IMG/VR virus record: IMGVR_UViG_3300042894_007413
Coordinates: 1-23,094 of that record
Direction: 5' to 3' (one strand)
Origin: a virus
Length of the DNA stretch: 23,094 bases
The position numbers and the translations under genes were made by a program. The notes beneath the pieces were generated by a model. It saw nothing but the letters and a program-made list of their open reading frames with translations. It ran no database searches and had not been told where the DNA came from. This document shows positions 8,320 to 14,402 of the stretch, piece after piece; the first letter of the stretch is position 1; every line of letters begins with the position of its first letter.

Positions 8320-8664
8320 TTATATACAATCTGCACATTTGGTGTAAAGAAAACCGAAAATATTGCGAATCTCCGCAGGCACACCACCACAATCTTCACA
8401 CACAAAGGAACTTCTGTTCTCGTATTCATTGGTGATGTCCCATAGGGTATCACTTGATTGATACAAGTAGACTCGCAAAGTTCCAAATTTTTGTTTTAGT
8501 TGTAGCAGTCTGCCATCCCAACCTGCTTGAAATAGTTTCTCAAACATTTCAGTCAGTAGATCATTCCAGCCAACACCCACATACCCTGATTGCAAAAATT
8601 TTTCCACAGAGTATGTTACAGGATTTGCCGGATATTCCAGATAGGTGATAACTTTATCAGTCAT
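8320..8664 (-). CDS. Small phage protein with C-terminal zinc-ribbon-like motif
   Basis: A 114-residue protein of a type common in phages. It has a helical N-terminal half with GWDGRLLQLKQKFGTLRVY and a C-terminal cysteine pair motif, CEDCG...C-x2-C, likely to bind one zinc. The start at 8664 is preferred because it overlaps the upstream stop as TAATG; an in-frame ATG further upstream would overlap that gene by 50 nt. Function is not known. Confidence 0.6.
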   Translation of the reverse strand: MTDKVITYLEYPANPVTYSVEKFLQSGYVGVGWNDLLTEMFEKLFQAGWDGRLLQLKQKFGTLRVYLYQSSDTLWDITNEYENRSSFVCEDCGGVPAEIRNIFGFLYTKCADCI

Positions 8665-8924
8665 TAGTCCAACTTTAGAGTAATCCATACGTCTTTGGAG
8701 ATTTCCATCTGACACTGGTCATCCTGAATTCTGGTGGGTTTACCACCAGTGCTTGCGATCACTGGGCAGACTTTGTTCACTGTTTGTGTGTGAGCTTCGC
8801 GAAATTTGCAAATTCTGAAGTACTCCCAAATCCCAAAACCAGCCACCAAGACAACCACCACAATACTCATTGTGAGGTCATTAATATAACGATGCGAACC
8901 ACTGACTTTACTTAAAGATGTCAT
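8664..8924 (-). CDS. Small single-pass membrane protein
   Basis: An 86-residue protein with one strong membrane segment (about 17-36, MSIVVVVLVAGFGIWEYF) and a polar C-terminal domain holding two cysteines. AGAGAGGA before the ATG is a good ribosome-binding site. Unknown function. An inner-membrane spanin or signalling role is possible, but there is no coiled coil to support a spanin. Confidence 0.55.
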   Translation of the reverse strand: MTSLSKVSGSHRYINDLTMSIVVVVLVAGFGIWEYFRICKFREAHTQTVNKVCPVIASTGGKPTRIQDDQCQMEISKDVWITLKLD

Positions 8925-8933
8925 AATTCCTCT

Positions 8934-9257
8934 CTATAGATCAAACATGTTCATAACAAACCAAATCAGTTTACAAAATATATGCAGGGCCTGATCTGTG
9001 TGAAAACCAATGTCTTCATTGCTTTTGTGGAAGTCTATTACCAAATGGGTTATGGTTTCGTAACTAGCCAATCTTAGACTGCCAGTCACCAGCAACACCA
9101 AGCTGCCATGCACCACGCTGTGGGCCAACAGACTCCAAAACCAGGGTATACCTGGTAAAGGATTTTTATGATTTTTGGATCGAGCCAAAAAATCATTTTG
9201 AAACACATAATCGCCAAAAAAATGACCTGCCAATAACCACCATAACACATTAAACAT
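8934..9257 (-). CDS. DUF3307-family integral membrane protein
   Basis: A 107-residue membrane protein matching the DUF3307 pattern. The first helix carries H12, D16 and Q20 (GHFFGDYVFQ), a second helix has AHSVVHGS, and a third has THLVIDFHKS, so conserved His/Asp residues lie along membrane helices. The family is widespread in bacteria and phages without an assigned function. The start overlaps the upstream 46-residue gene by 8 nt. Confidence 0.65.
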   Translation of the reverse strand: MFNVLWWLLAGHFFGDYVFQNDFLARSKNHKNPLPGIPWFWSLLAHSVVHGSLVLLVTGSLRLASYETITHLVIDFHKSNEDIGFHTDQALHIFCKLIWFVMNMFDL

Positions 9258-9390
9258 TTTTACCCCTACGCAGGCATTGACGAATAAACATCACACCGGC
9301 ACTTACAACAGGCACTATTACAGGCCATCTAGTAGGCGCAAACACACCGTGAACTGGACAAAACAAAAATTCTGTGATATCGTTTAGCAT
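9250..9390 (-). CDS. 46-residue membrane-associated phage protein
   Basis: A 46-codon frame beginning MLNDITEFLFCPVHG, then a hydrophobic segment (about 23-37) and a basic end. I recall similar short proteins in other T4-like phages, and the FCPVHG motif supports a real gene. Its stop overlaps the start of the DUF3307 gene by 8 nt and its ATG is 10 nt past the stop of the lipoprotein gene, as expected inside an operon. A weak late-type motif (AATAAATA) lies 7 nt upstream. Confidence 0.55.
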   Translation of the reverse strand: MLNDITEFLFCPVHGVFAPTRWPVIVPVVSAGVMFIRQCLRRGKNV

Positions 9391-9397
9391 GTCTTTG

Positions 9398-9405
9398 TAT
9401 TTATT
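9398..9405 (-). promoter_or_regulatory. Possible late promoter motif AATAAATA
   Basis: AATAAATA lies 7 nt before the ATG at 9390, two more than at most other sites. It overlaps the end of the upstream lipoprotein gene, so it may be chance or an internal promoter. Confidence 0.3.
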
Positions 9406-9679
9406 TCTGCACTGACTGTTCCTGAATTATGTATTTTAGATAGCAGCGACCACTTATGTCGTAAAATTTCATCTCCACAGTTTCTGACTGTTCATCCGGG
9501 TAGGCCTTGCGGGTCTCCACACTGACATTTGAAGACACTGGGTGAACAAAGGAAACCTTCTGTCCTGGCGGTAACTGAATGTGAGTGACGTGCGGATCAG
9601 TGGTGGTGTGAACTTCATTCTGTTGACGAATCCTGCAACTCATCAAAAAAACCATTAACAAAATCATTGCGTAGCGCAT
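9401..9679 (-). CDS. Small lipoprotein
   Basis: A 92-residue protein with a lipoprotein signal peptide: a hydrophobic stretch and the lipobox LMSC with C15 as the expected lipidation site. The mature part is polar with a short beta-rich end (VEMKFYDISGRCYLKYII). It could be an outer-membrane spanin partner or a surface-exclusion lipoprotein, neither proven. AGAGG before the ATG is a good ribosome-binding site. It follows a tiny membrane protein by 9 nt. Confidence 0.55.
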   Translation of the reverse strand: MRYAMILLMVFLMSCRIRQQNEVHTTTDPHVTHIQLPPGQKVSFVHPVSSNVSVETRKAYPDEQSETVEMKFYDISGRCYLKYIIQEQSVQK

Positions 9680-9688
9680 GGGTGCCTC

Positions 9689-9820
9689 TCAGATAAAGAA
9701 ATACATCTCGATATTTTTCTTGTTTTTGCGTTTGTTGTGGGTGTGCCAATCCATTAATCGATGCACCAGCATTATGGGCAACGGAATCAGTATCAGCAAA
9801 ATAATCAATGTGAGAATCAT
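9689..9820 (-). CDS. 43-residue membrane peptide
   Basis: A short frame beginning with one long hydrophobic helix (MILTLIILLILIPLPIML) followed by a strongly basic stretch (HNKRKNKKN). Its ATG overlaps the upstream stop as ATGA, so it is translationally coupled and likely real. A role in lysis or membrane targeting is possible but unsupported. Confidence 0.5.
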   Translation of the reverse strand: MILTLIILLILIPLPIMLVHRLMDWHTHNKRKNKKNIEMYFFI

Positions 9821-10137
9821 GTGGAAAGGATACGCCAAACTATCAGTTGTTCGAGGCTTGACATGTCTGCCACAGTTAACAGCGTCTCATTGGGGACAAT
9901 TTTGTATCTATGCTTGATAGCCCGCTCACGATACTGATTGATGCGACCTGCCAAACATGGCTCCCAAATTTCAAAGCTCAATTTTTTGGTGTCGATGTGG
10001 CCAGTGATGTGAGCGCATTTAAACTCAATCCTGGAAGCATTGCCCATTATATCCTCGTAGAAGATTTTTTCAGAACTTAAAATCACAAGTGCTCTGAAAA
10101 ATCCGCGATCATCTTGTGCTGCCCAAGCAATTCTCAT
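9817..10137 (-). CDS. Hypothetical protein
   Basis: A 106-residue protein from the ATG at 10137, chosen because it lies 10 nt after the upstream stop; the longer frame overlaps that gene. It has mixed alpha/beta composition with two cysteines (FKCAHI, EPCLAG), no membrane segment and no family I recognise. Part of the early operon. Confidence 0.45.
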   Translation of the reverse strand: MRIAWAAQDDRGFFRALVILSSEKIFYEDIMGNASRIEFKCAHITGHIDTKKLSFEIWEPCLAGRINQYRERAIKHRYKIVPNETLLTVADMSSLEQLIVWRILST

Positions 10138-10147
10138 TTGTGTATTC

Positions 10148-10411
10148 TTAGTATCCGTATTTGAGTACAAAAAATGTTAGCAATTCGGGGTCATCAACTA
10201 TCAACGTGGCATCACGGTATTCGTCTGCTCCTTTGAAGCCAGACAACCCCCATTCAGATTTCATCCATTTGACAAAATTTTTTCTGCTGGCAGTTATAGA
10301 ATATCCTTTTTGTGCGGTTCTCTCTCCATATGGGCCAAATTCTAAAGTCCAGGCAGCAACAAATGCTCGCTTGATGTGGTTGTTGTTTGGATCGCTGAGT
10401 TTAACAGTCAT
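10148..10411 (-). CDS. Small phage paralogue (LLTFFVLKY family)
   Basis: An 87-residue protein of unknown function. It ends PELLTFFVLKYGY and has a central WMKSEWGL. The immediately upstream broken gene, and two genes near 15.2-15.7 kb, share the same layout of a central tryptophan helix and a C-terminal (T/S)xF(F/I)(V/A/L)(L/I)K(F/Y) strand. They appear to be one small paralogous family. The ATG lies 1 nt past the stop of the broken copy. Confidence 0.5.
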   Translation of the reverse strand: MTVKLSDPNNNHIKRAFVAAWTLEFGPYGERTAQKGYSITASRKNFVKWMKSEWGLSGFKGADEYRDATLIVDDPELLTFFVLKYGY

Positions 10412-10412
10412 G

Positions 10413-10619
10413 CTATGCTGCGTATTTGATTAGGAAGAATGTCAATAGCTCTGGGTTGTCAATTTTGATGTTATTTGTATCACTAATGTCAATACCCCAT
10501 TCTTTATGCAACCAGGTGCTAAAAGAACCGGCACAGCCAGTACGTCACCAGTCAGTGACTGAACGACGACATGCTGCATCTATCTGACGAAATTCTGGGT
10601 CACTAGTTTTAATAATCAT
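10413..10619 (-). pseudogene. Paralogue broken by an in-frame TGA at codon 25
   Basis: A 68-codon frame starting MIIKTSDPEFRQID and ending PELLTFFLIKYAA is interrupted only by TGA at 10545-10547 (context DW-stop-RTG). Both ends fit the operon closely: the ATG is 3 nt past the upstream stop and the final TAG is 1 nt before the next ATG. The second half aligns well with the downstream 87-residue paralogue. TGA is an ordinary stop elsewhere in the window, so this is most simply a nonsense mutation or a sequence error. Readthrough cannot be excluded. Confidence 0.6.
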
Positions 10620-10622
10620 ATT

Positions 10623-10838
10623 TTACGCCAGATTACCGTGGAAGTAGTACTTGTGGCGACTGGGGTCAGCAGGCGAGCCCAAATACTGAAACCCAGCATA
10701 GTTGCCGGTTTCGTGAAGCACGTTTTCCAGCACGCTGATCATAGCAAATCGTTCAGCGTCAGTGCAAGTGCTATGCTCCAAACGATAGTTGATGTTGATC
10801 ACCAACTCCCTTACGCTGAATGTTTTTCTGTTTGCCAT
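10623..10838 (-). CDS. Small conserved phage protein, first gene of early operon
   Basis: A 71-residue protein from the ATG at 10838 (MANRKTFSVRELVINI). The blocks STC, AMISVLENVLHETGNYAGFQYL match a small helical protein family I have seen in many phages, with no known function. The start is set by a sigma70-like promoter whose -10 ends about 6 nt upstream; an in-frame upstream ATG lies at or beyond that promoter. The mRNA leader would thus be very short. Confidence 0.55.
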   Translation of the reverse strand: MANRKTFSVRELVININYRLEHSTCTDAERFAMISVLENVLHETGNYAGFQYLGSPADPSRHKYYFHGNLA

Positions 10839-10844
10839 ACTCTT

Positions 10845-10874
10845 ATGATAGCAAGACAACGTGAGCGATGTCAA
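10845..10874 (-). promoter_or_regulatory. Sigma70-like promoter (TTGACA-18-TATCAT, extended -10)
   Basis: TTGACA, 18 bases, then TATCAT preceded by TGC, so an extended -10 as well. It faces the minus-strand early operon starting at 10838 and lies back to back with the plus-strand late promoter at 10882. Confidence 0.65.
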
Positions 10875-10881
10875 TTCTTAG

Positions 10882-10889
10882 TATAAATA
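10882..10889 (+). promoter_or_regulatory. T4-like late promoter, perfect TATAAATA
   Basis: TATAAATA, then ATTAC, then the ATG at 10895. It defines the start of the ADP-ribosyltransferase gene. Confidence 0.75.
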
Positions 10890-10894
10890 ATTAC

Positions 10895-12022
10895 ATGAGA
10901 TTCAGGGAAATCAAACACTTCGTGATTGAGTCAACAGAAGATGCTGTGGATTTTTTGAGAAAATATGTTAACGATCCCATGAACAGATGGATCAGTGCAG
11001 ACCGATTTGACAACATTCTCAGCTATTTTCCCTATCAGGGTGGTAAGCTGTATCGCGGTATGAATTTTCTTGACCGGGAATCTTATGAAAAGTTTCTAGA
11101 CGATATCAAAGATGGAGTGGTCAAAACACAATCAATCACCAGCTGGACCAGAGACTTGGACACTGCTTCACAGTTTGCAATCACCAGACCAACTTATTAC
11201 TTTAACTCAGTGTTAGCATCTGCTGAATCGGCTCGACAAAAAAGTGGCGAACATATGGTTGGTTACCGAGGAGTGATTCTGACCACAGTTGTTCCTGCAG
11301 AAGTTGGAGTGGATGTTAATCAATCTGGTGTGGGTGCTGAGGATGAAGTTATCTTACCGGCTGGAAACTACAAAATTCAGATATTCAAAGAGTTTAAACC
11401 ATTTGCCCAACAGGTCGCTGGACGAGATCCCAACGAACTCATTCAGTCTATTTCTCAAGAACAGTTTCGCTCTCAAGAGGAATATAAAAAATTGTTTTAT
11501 TTCCTGCTCACAAACAACAAACCTGAAAGTTTCTCATCTGCCAGCAAACAACATATTTTTCGTTTACTATACAGGAAACCCTACACTCCAGGTAACATTG
11601 CGTACGACGACCGTGTGAGTTACTTTGGATCTTTTGAAGTAACGCCCAGGTATAACTTCGCACCTTTTGGTCTCACAGAATACTTTTTGGACCAGGACCT
11701 AAAAAAACTGAGAAAAGACGCTGACCTCATGCTAAATGACGTGATGAAGACACTTAAACCCAAACTGGCTGAATTTGGAATCTCAGTGGTAGATGTTAAA
11801 CTCACTATTCACCATATTGAATGGGTATTGAAGATGGCATCGCCGGGGGCAATTAGTAAGTACACAAAATTTATCAAATCAATTGTGGCACCAGAAAAGC
11901 AAAAGTTAGAACTCTCAGTCAGAGACATAAACAAAATCACTGACTCAAAACAAAAATCCAAAGCCATCGACGAATACAAAGAAAAGATCACCAGATTGAT
12001 TCGTTTTGCTTCACAGGTTTAG
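10895..12022 (+). CDS. ADP-ribosyltransferase-like protein
   Basis: A 375-residue protein. The first 165 residues show the R-S-E class ADP-ribosyltransferase signature: R54 in KLYRGM, S80-x-x-S83-W in SITSWTRD, and the E-x-E pair E149/E151 in GAEDEVILPAG. It probably transfers ADP-ribose from NAD+ to a host protein. The remaining 200 residues are helical, Lys-rich and unassigned. T4 packs an ADP-ribosyltransferase (Alt) in its head and injects it; the leader here (MRFREIKHFVIE then S) resembles the leaders of other late proteins in this window and could serve the same purpose. The start at 10895 is chosen over an earlier ATG at 10868, which lies upstream of the late promoter. It is the only large plus-strand gene in this half. 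Confidence 0.72.
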   Translation: MRFREIKHFVIESTEDAVDFLRKYVNDPMNRWISADRFDNILSYFPYQGGKLYRGMNFLDRESYEKFLDDIKDGVVKTQSITSWTRDLDTASQFAITRPTYYFNSVLASAESARQKSGEHMVGYRGVILTTVVPAEVGVDVNQSGVGAEDEVILPAGNYKIQIFKEFKPFAQQVAGRDPNELIQSISQEQFRSQEEYKKLFYFLLTNNKPESFSSASKQHIFRLLYRKPYTPGNIAYDDRVSYFGSFEVTPRYNFAPFGLTEYFLDQDLKKLRKDADLMLNDVMKTLKPKLAEFGISVVDVKLTIHHIEWVLKMASPGAISKYTKFIKSIVAPEKQKLELSVRDINKITDSKQKSKAIDEYKEKITRLIRFASQV

Positions 12023-12163
12023 TATTGCTGCTACATTTGATCATAAAAACGCATATAGAACAGGATCTCCTATCCAAACAGTTACGATCTTACTGTCATG
12101 ATTGTCTATTACAATGCTGTTCAGTGTTGTCATGCAGTTTGACTATCAAAGTGCCCACTGAAA

Positions 12164-12676
12164 TTAAAAATACCGATATCTTTCTGTTAGGTTTGATTTG
12201 TTTTCCACCAAACGATCGAACTGACCACTCTCGCCATCGATGTAAAAACCACTGGGATCCAGGATCCGACCACGTAGCTCTACCCAGCTGTGTGGTACCC
12301 ACCGAAACTCTTCTTCCAGATTGTTTTGGTAGATATATGTTTTGCGATCTTTTCGCTTCTTGGGGTTTAGACCAGTTGATCTCATCTGTCTGATATCATG
12401 ACTGGTTAAAGCATCCGGTGTTAGAACCGGGTGATCCAGATGAAACCAACCTTGTGCTTTGATTTGCTTTCCGTTTGTGGTAATTATGTAACCAATTGGT
12501 ATTATTTCTGCAAAACCCGACAGCCCTTTTGTGTCCAAGAACTCTAAAAAATTCTGACTGGCCGAAATGCATCCGTCAGTCGTAAAATACTGGTCAAGTT
12601 TATCCTGACTTTGTTGTCTCCAAAATTCAATTAACAAAGGATCAAATTTTTTGACCATTACCTCTGAGATAAACAT
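12164..12676 (-). CDS. Papain/transglutaminase-like fold protein
   Basis: A 170-residue protein whose order of conserved residues suits a circularly complete papain-like (NlpC or transglutaminase-like) enzyme: C36 in DGCISAS at a helix start, H129 in HSWVELRGR and D140 in ILDPSGF. The HSWVEL-x-GRILDP block is the most telling. It could be a cysteine peptidase, amidase or acyltransferase; no substrate is evident. The start follows a CTAAATA late-type motif by 6 nt. It lies downstream of a tRNA-Leu and converges on the ADP-ribosyltransferase gene with about 140 bases between them in which I see no clear feature. Confidence 0.5.
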   Translation of the reverse strand: MFISEVMVKKFDPLLIEFWRQQSQDKLDQYFTTDGCISASQNFLEFLDTKGLSGFAEIIPIGYIITTNGKQIKAQGWFHLDHPVLTPDALTSHDIRQMRSTGLNPKKRKDRKTYIYQNNLEEEFRWVPHSWVELRGRILDPSGFYIDGESGQFDRLVENKSNLTERYRYF

Positions 12677-12682
12677 ATAATC

Positions 12683-12690
12683 TATTTAGT
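12683..12690 (-). promoter_or_regulatory. Late promoter motif variant ACTAAATA
   Basis: ACTAAATA, then 6 nt, then the ATG at 12676. It overlaps the end of the palindrome at 12686-12716. Confidence 0.5.
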
Positions 12691-12716
12691 GATACACTGA
12701 AAAAGTCTATCACTAA
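12686..12716 (-). promoter_or_regulatory. Palindrome between tRNA-Leu and the 170-residue gene
   Basis: TTAGTGATA pairs with TATCACTAA (12686-12694, 12708-12716), continued inside by ACT/AGT across one mismatch. As RNA it would form a long hairpin 12 nt after the tRNA CCA end, useful as a terminator or processing site. As DNA it overlaps the late motif and could be an operator. Confidence 0.5.
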
Positions 12717-12728
12717 GCCCAGTAATTT

Positions 12729-12814
12729 TGGTAGTCGGAGAGGGAGTCGAACCCTCATGTCTTGCGACGTCAGTTCCTAAGACTGATGCGTATTCCTAAT
12801 TTCGCCATCCGACC
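12729..12814 (-). tRNA. tRNA-Leu (anticodon TAG)
   Basis: A full cloverleaf with long variable arm. The acceptor GGTCGGA pairs with TCCGACT (one G-T at the first pair), the anticodon stem is TCAGT/ACTGA with loop CTTAGGA (anticodon TAG), the variable stem is GTC/GAC, the T arm is GAGGG-TTCGACT-CCCTC, and CCA is encoded. It reads CUA-type leucine codons. Confidence 0.88.
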
Positions 12815-12838
12815 ACATGAATTTTTGTATTTCGGCGG

Positions 12839-12866
12839 GAGCAACCTAAGTTGCTCTTCTTTATTT
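12839..12866 (+). terminator. Hairpin with T-rich tail (plus strand)
   Basis: GAGCAAC pairs with GTTGCTC (12839-12845, 12850-12856) around CTAA, followed on the plus strand by a T-rich tail. It looks like a factor-independent terminator for plus-strand transcription, although no plus-strand gene lies directly upstream. On the minus strand it sits in the leader of the tRNA-Leu. Confidence 0.4.
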
Positions 12867-12945
12867 ATTTATCTCTACCCTTGGGTGGAAGACCGAAAAA
12901 ACTTGGTAGACCCTTTGAGCAAATTGCCCACTTTGAGTAATCTTT

Positions 12946-12953
12946 GCTAAATA
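12946..12953 (+). promoter_or_regulatory. Late promoter motif variant GCTAAATA
   Basis: GCTAAATA, then TATTT, then GTG at 12959. The exact 5-nt spacing selects the GTG as the endonuclease start. Confidence 0.5.
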
Positions 12954-12958
12954 TATTT

Positions 12959-13699
12959 GTGGTTCGCGATATGCAACTATCCAACCACTCTATAACTTCT
13001 AGGGAGTCACAGCAAATGTATTTATCTGATACCGAACACCTTCTAAAATGTCAGTATTGCGGAAGGCCTGCCAAAACAAAAAACTCAAACGCTCAACACG
13101 AAATTCGATGCCATCACAATCCAAACCCATCGAAAATAAAACCTTCTTACGGGATGTTAGGAAAGAAAGGGTCTAATCAACATATCAAATCCAAACAAAC
13201 TGGAGAGGAATATGTTATCGCTGAGTCAACAAGAAAAAAGATTAGTGAAGCAAACAAAAAACGCAGAATGTCTCTAGAAGCTAGAGAAAATCACAAAAAA
13301 TCTATGGCAAGAGCAGTTGAAAATCATCCCGAATCACATCTTTATGGAAACTCACGTAGAACAAAAAGATATTATCATAATGATTTTATTTGTCAGGGTA
13401 AATGGGAACTTGATTTTTATAAATGGTGTTTAGAACAAAACCTCAAAGTTGAACGTGGAACTTCGTTTCCTTACTATTGGGAAGGTCAAACTAGGAAATA
13501 TTTCCCTGACTTTTATCTTCCTGAACTAAATCTTTGGATTGAAGTAAAAGGTTTTGAAACTGAACGTGATCGAGCTAAGTGGAAAGAATTTCCGCATTGT
13601 TTGAAGATTGTTAAAGAACAAGAAATCAAAGCAATTAGAACCGGAAATTTTTTATTGGTGGACCTGGTTGGGATTGAACCAACGACCCTTCGGTTATGA
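12959..13699 (+). CDS. Vsr/PD-(D/E)xK-like homing endonuclease
   Basis: A 246-residue free-standing endonuclease from the GTG at 12959; an in-frame ATG at 12971 is an alternative. It has a C2HC zinc finger (CQYCG...H...C, about 25-47), then NUMOD3-like basic helices (TRKKISEANKKRR), then a Vsr-like nuclease domain (about 143-225) with GKWELDFYKWCL, FPDFYLPE and EVKG, the P-D and E-x-K parts of a PD-(D/E)xK active site. The gene is AT-rich and faces against the neighbouring tRNAs. Its last 14 or so codons are antisense tRNA sequence (GIEPTTLRL is a tRNA read as protein), so it has been inserted right up to, and overlaps, the tRNA at 13656-13732. Confidence 0.72.
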   Translation: MVRDMQLSNHSITSRESQQMYLSDTEHLLKCQYCGRPAKTKNSNAQHEIRCHHNPNPSKIKPSYGMLGKKGSNQHIKSKQTGEEYVIAESTRKKISEANKKRRMSLEARENHKKSMARAVENHPESHLYGNSRRTKRYYHNDFICQGKWELDFYKWCLEQNLKVERGTSFPYYWEGQTRKYFPDFYLPELNLWIEVKGFETERDRAKWKEFPHCLKIVKEQEIKAIRTGNFLLVDLVGIEPTTLRL

Positions 13700-13732
13700 G
13701 CCGATCGCTACTGACCACTGAGCTACAGGTCC
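13656..13732 (-). tRNA. tRNA with CAT anticodon (Met or Ile2)
   Basis: The acceptor GGACCTG pairs with CAGGTCC, the anticodon loop is CTCATAA (anticodon CAT), the T arm is GTTGG-TTCAATC-CCAAC, the discriminator is A, and CCA is encoded. The C13-T22 and A27-A43 positions are mismatched, so it is slightly degenerate. Elongator Met and lysidine-modified Ile cannot be told apart here; it lacks the initiator C1-A72 mismatch. The endonuclease gene overlaps it by 44 bases on the other strand. Confidence 0.82.
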
Positions 13733-13740
13733 ACATTTTG

Positions 13741-13767
13741 CCTTTAACTCCATTGAGCTACGGGTCC
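13741..13767 (-). pseudogene. 5' remnant of a second, related tRNA
   Basis: Begins GGACCCGTAGCTCAATGGAG, close to the 5' end of the intact CAT tRNA (GGACCTGTAGCTCAGTGG), but the similarity stops in the D arm and there is no anticodon or T arm. It lies 8 bases upstream of the intact tRNA on the same strand. It is probably a leftover of duplication or recombination. Confidence 0.6.
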
Positions 13768-13783
13768 ATACTCAGATTAAAAT

Positions 13784-13894
13784 CACAATGTAAACTCAAC
13801 TACTTTATGGTCCCCGACTGCGAGGGTCATTTTAATGATCTAGTTCTAGTTCTAGTCTTTTCAAAACAGTCTAGTTAGTTGAGTTCACACTGTG
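13784..13894 (-). ncRNA. Structured RNA element A (pseudoknot, copy 1 of 2)
   Basis: A 19-bp closing stem (13784-13802 with 13876-13894) with two positions that are A-C mismatches on the plus strand but G-U pairs on the minus strand, so the RNA is probably minus-strand. Inside are a variable hairpin (13837-13843 with 13852-13857, containing a TAGTTC repeat) and a CCC/GGG hairpin (13813-13815, 13824-13826). The loop of the latter contains the complement of GACTG. CAGTC at 13867-13871 can pair with GACTG at 13816-13820, forming a pseudoknot. Copy B has the same layout. I match it to no known RNA family. Confidence 0.6.
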
Positions 13895-13904
13895 AAATTG
13901 TTAT

Positions 13905-14005
13905 GCAGATTAGCAAACTTCCTAACGGTGACCCTGACTGCGAGGGTTATTAATGGATGGATTATAAGTCCAACCTTTTTAAATACAGTCTGTTTGCTAA
14001 TCTGC
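13905..14005 (-). ncRNA. Structured RNA element B (pseudoknot, copy 2 of 2)
   Basis: A perfect 14-bp closing stem (13905-13918 with 13992-14005). Inside are a variable hairpin (GGATGGA/TCCAACC, 13955-13961 with 13969-13975) and the hairpin ACCC/GGGT (13931-13934, 13944-13947). Its loop GACTG (13936-13940) can pair with CAGTC (13986-13990). It shares the core CTGCGAGGGT and the pseudoknot with copy A, while the closing-stem sequences are quite different though both fully paired, which is covariation-like evidence. It lies 10 bases after the stop of the 94-residue gene and 10 bases before copy A. Confidence 0.62.
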
Positions 14006-14015
14006 AAAATCGTTG

Positions 14016-14300
14016 TTACGGCTTGTTGAAGAAGCCCCGCAGAATCTGCACCTTAACAGTGGGCTCGAACTGTTCCGCCAGCTTGTGAACAGCAGCTTCG
14101 TTGGCCTTCTTGCGGTTGTACGCATCCTTGTGGTAGGGCTTAACGGTGGCGACATCCATCACCTCACCCTGCTCGCCCACCAGCACAGCGGTGGTGCTCA
14201 TGCGATTCTGTGTGACCTGCCGACCACGCTGGAAAAACGTCACTGGAGCCAGCTGCCGATAAAACTCAATACTGCACTGCTTACCATTGATAACAACCAT
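14016..14300 (-). CDS. Small hypothetical phage protein
   Basis: A 94-residue protein (MVVINGKQCSIEFYRQ) with a central TTAVLVGEQGEVMDVATVKPYHKDAY strand-turn-strand block and a basic helical end. I do not recognise a family. It has a good ribosome-binding site (AGAGGAT) and a strong sigma70-like promoter upstream, so it is probably early. It is noticeably GC-richer than its neighbours. Both structured RNA elements follow in what would be its 3' UTR. Confidence 0.6.
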   Translation of the reverse strand: MVVINGKQCSIEFYRQLAPVTFFQRGRQVTQNRMSTTAVLVGEQGEVMDVATVKPYHKDAYNRKKANEAAVHKLAEQFEPTVKVQILRGFFNKP

Positions 14301-14317
14301 TTTTTTATCCTCTGTGT

Positions 14318-14357
14318 GTTCTGTGTTTACTGCTAAATTTTGTTCTGTTTACTGCTA
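14318..14357. repeat. Short direct repeat in the leader of the 94-residue gene
   Basis: TGTTTACTGCTA occurs at 14324-14335 and again at 14346-14357, each preceded by GTTCTG. It lies between the -10 box and the start codon and could be an operator pair or a slippage duplication. Confidence 0.45.
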
Positions 14358-14364
14358 CTCTTTA

Positions 14365-14393
14365 AGTATAGCAAATTGCTCAACTTTAGTCAA
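14365..14393 (-). promoter_or_regulatory. Sigma70-like promoter (TTGACT-17-TATACT)
   Basis: TTGACT at 14388-14393, a 17-base spacer, and TATACT at 14365-14370, all on the minus strand. Near-consensus; it would drive the 94-residue gene and the RNA elements and tRNA beyond it. Confidence 0.72.
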
Positions 14394-14402
14394 ACAATTT
14401 GG

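Noticed and set aside
8316-8486. N-terminal extension of the ClpP-like protein
   Set aside because: It is antiparallel to nothing but overlaps the upstream zinc-ribbon gene fully on the same strand; the start at 8315 is 4 nt after that gene's stop.
10413-10619. TGA recoded as tryptophan throughout the phage
   Set aside because: Several genes end in TGA with typical ATGA overlaps to the next gene, so TGA is a normal stop here.
10868-10894. Earlier ATG for the ADP-ribosyltransferase
   Set aside because: It lies upstream of the perfect late promoter, so it would not be in the late transcript.
13784-14005. Transposon or integrase inverted repeats
   Set aside because: The long inverted repeats enclose conserved hairpins with a shared pseudoknot and no transposase; the strand-specific G-U pairs fit RNA better.
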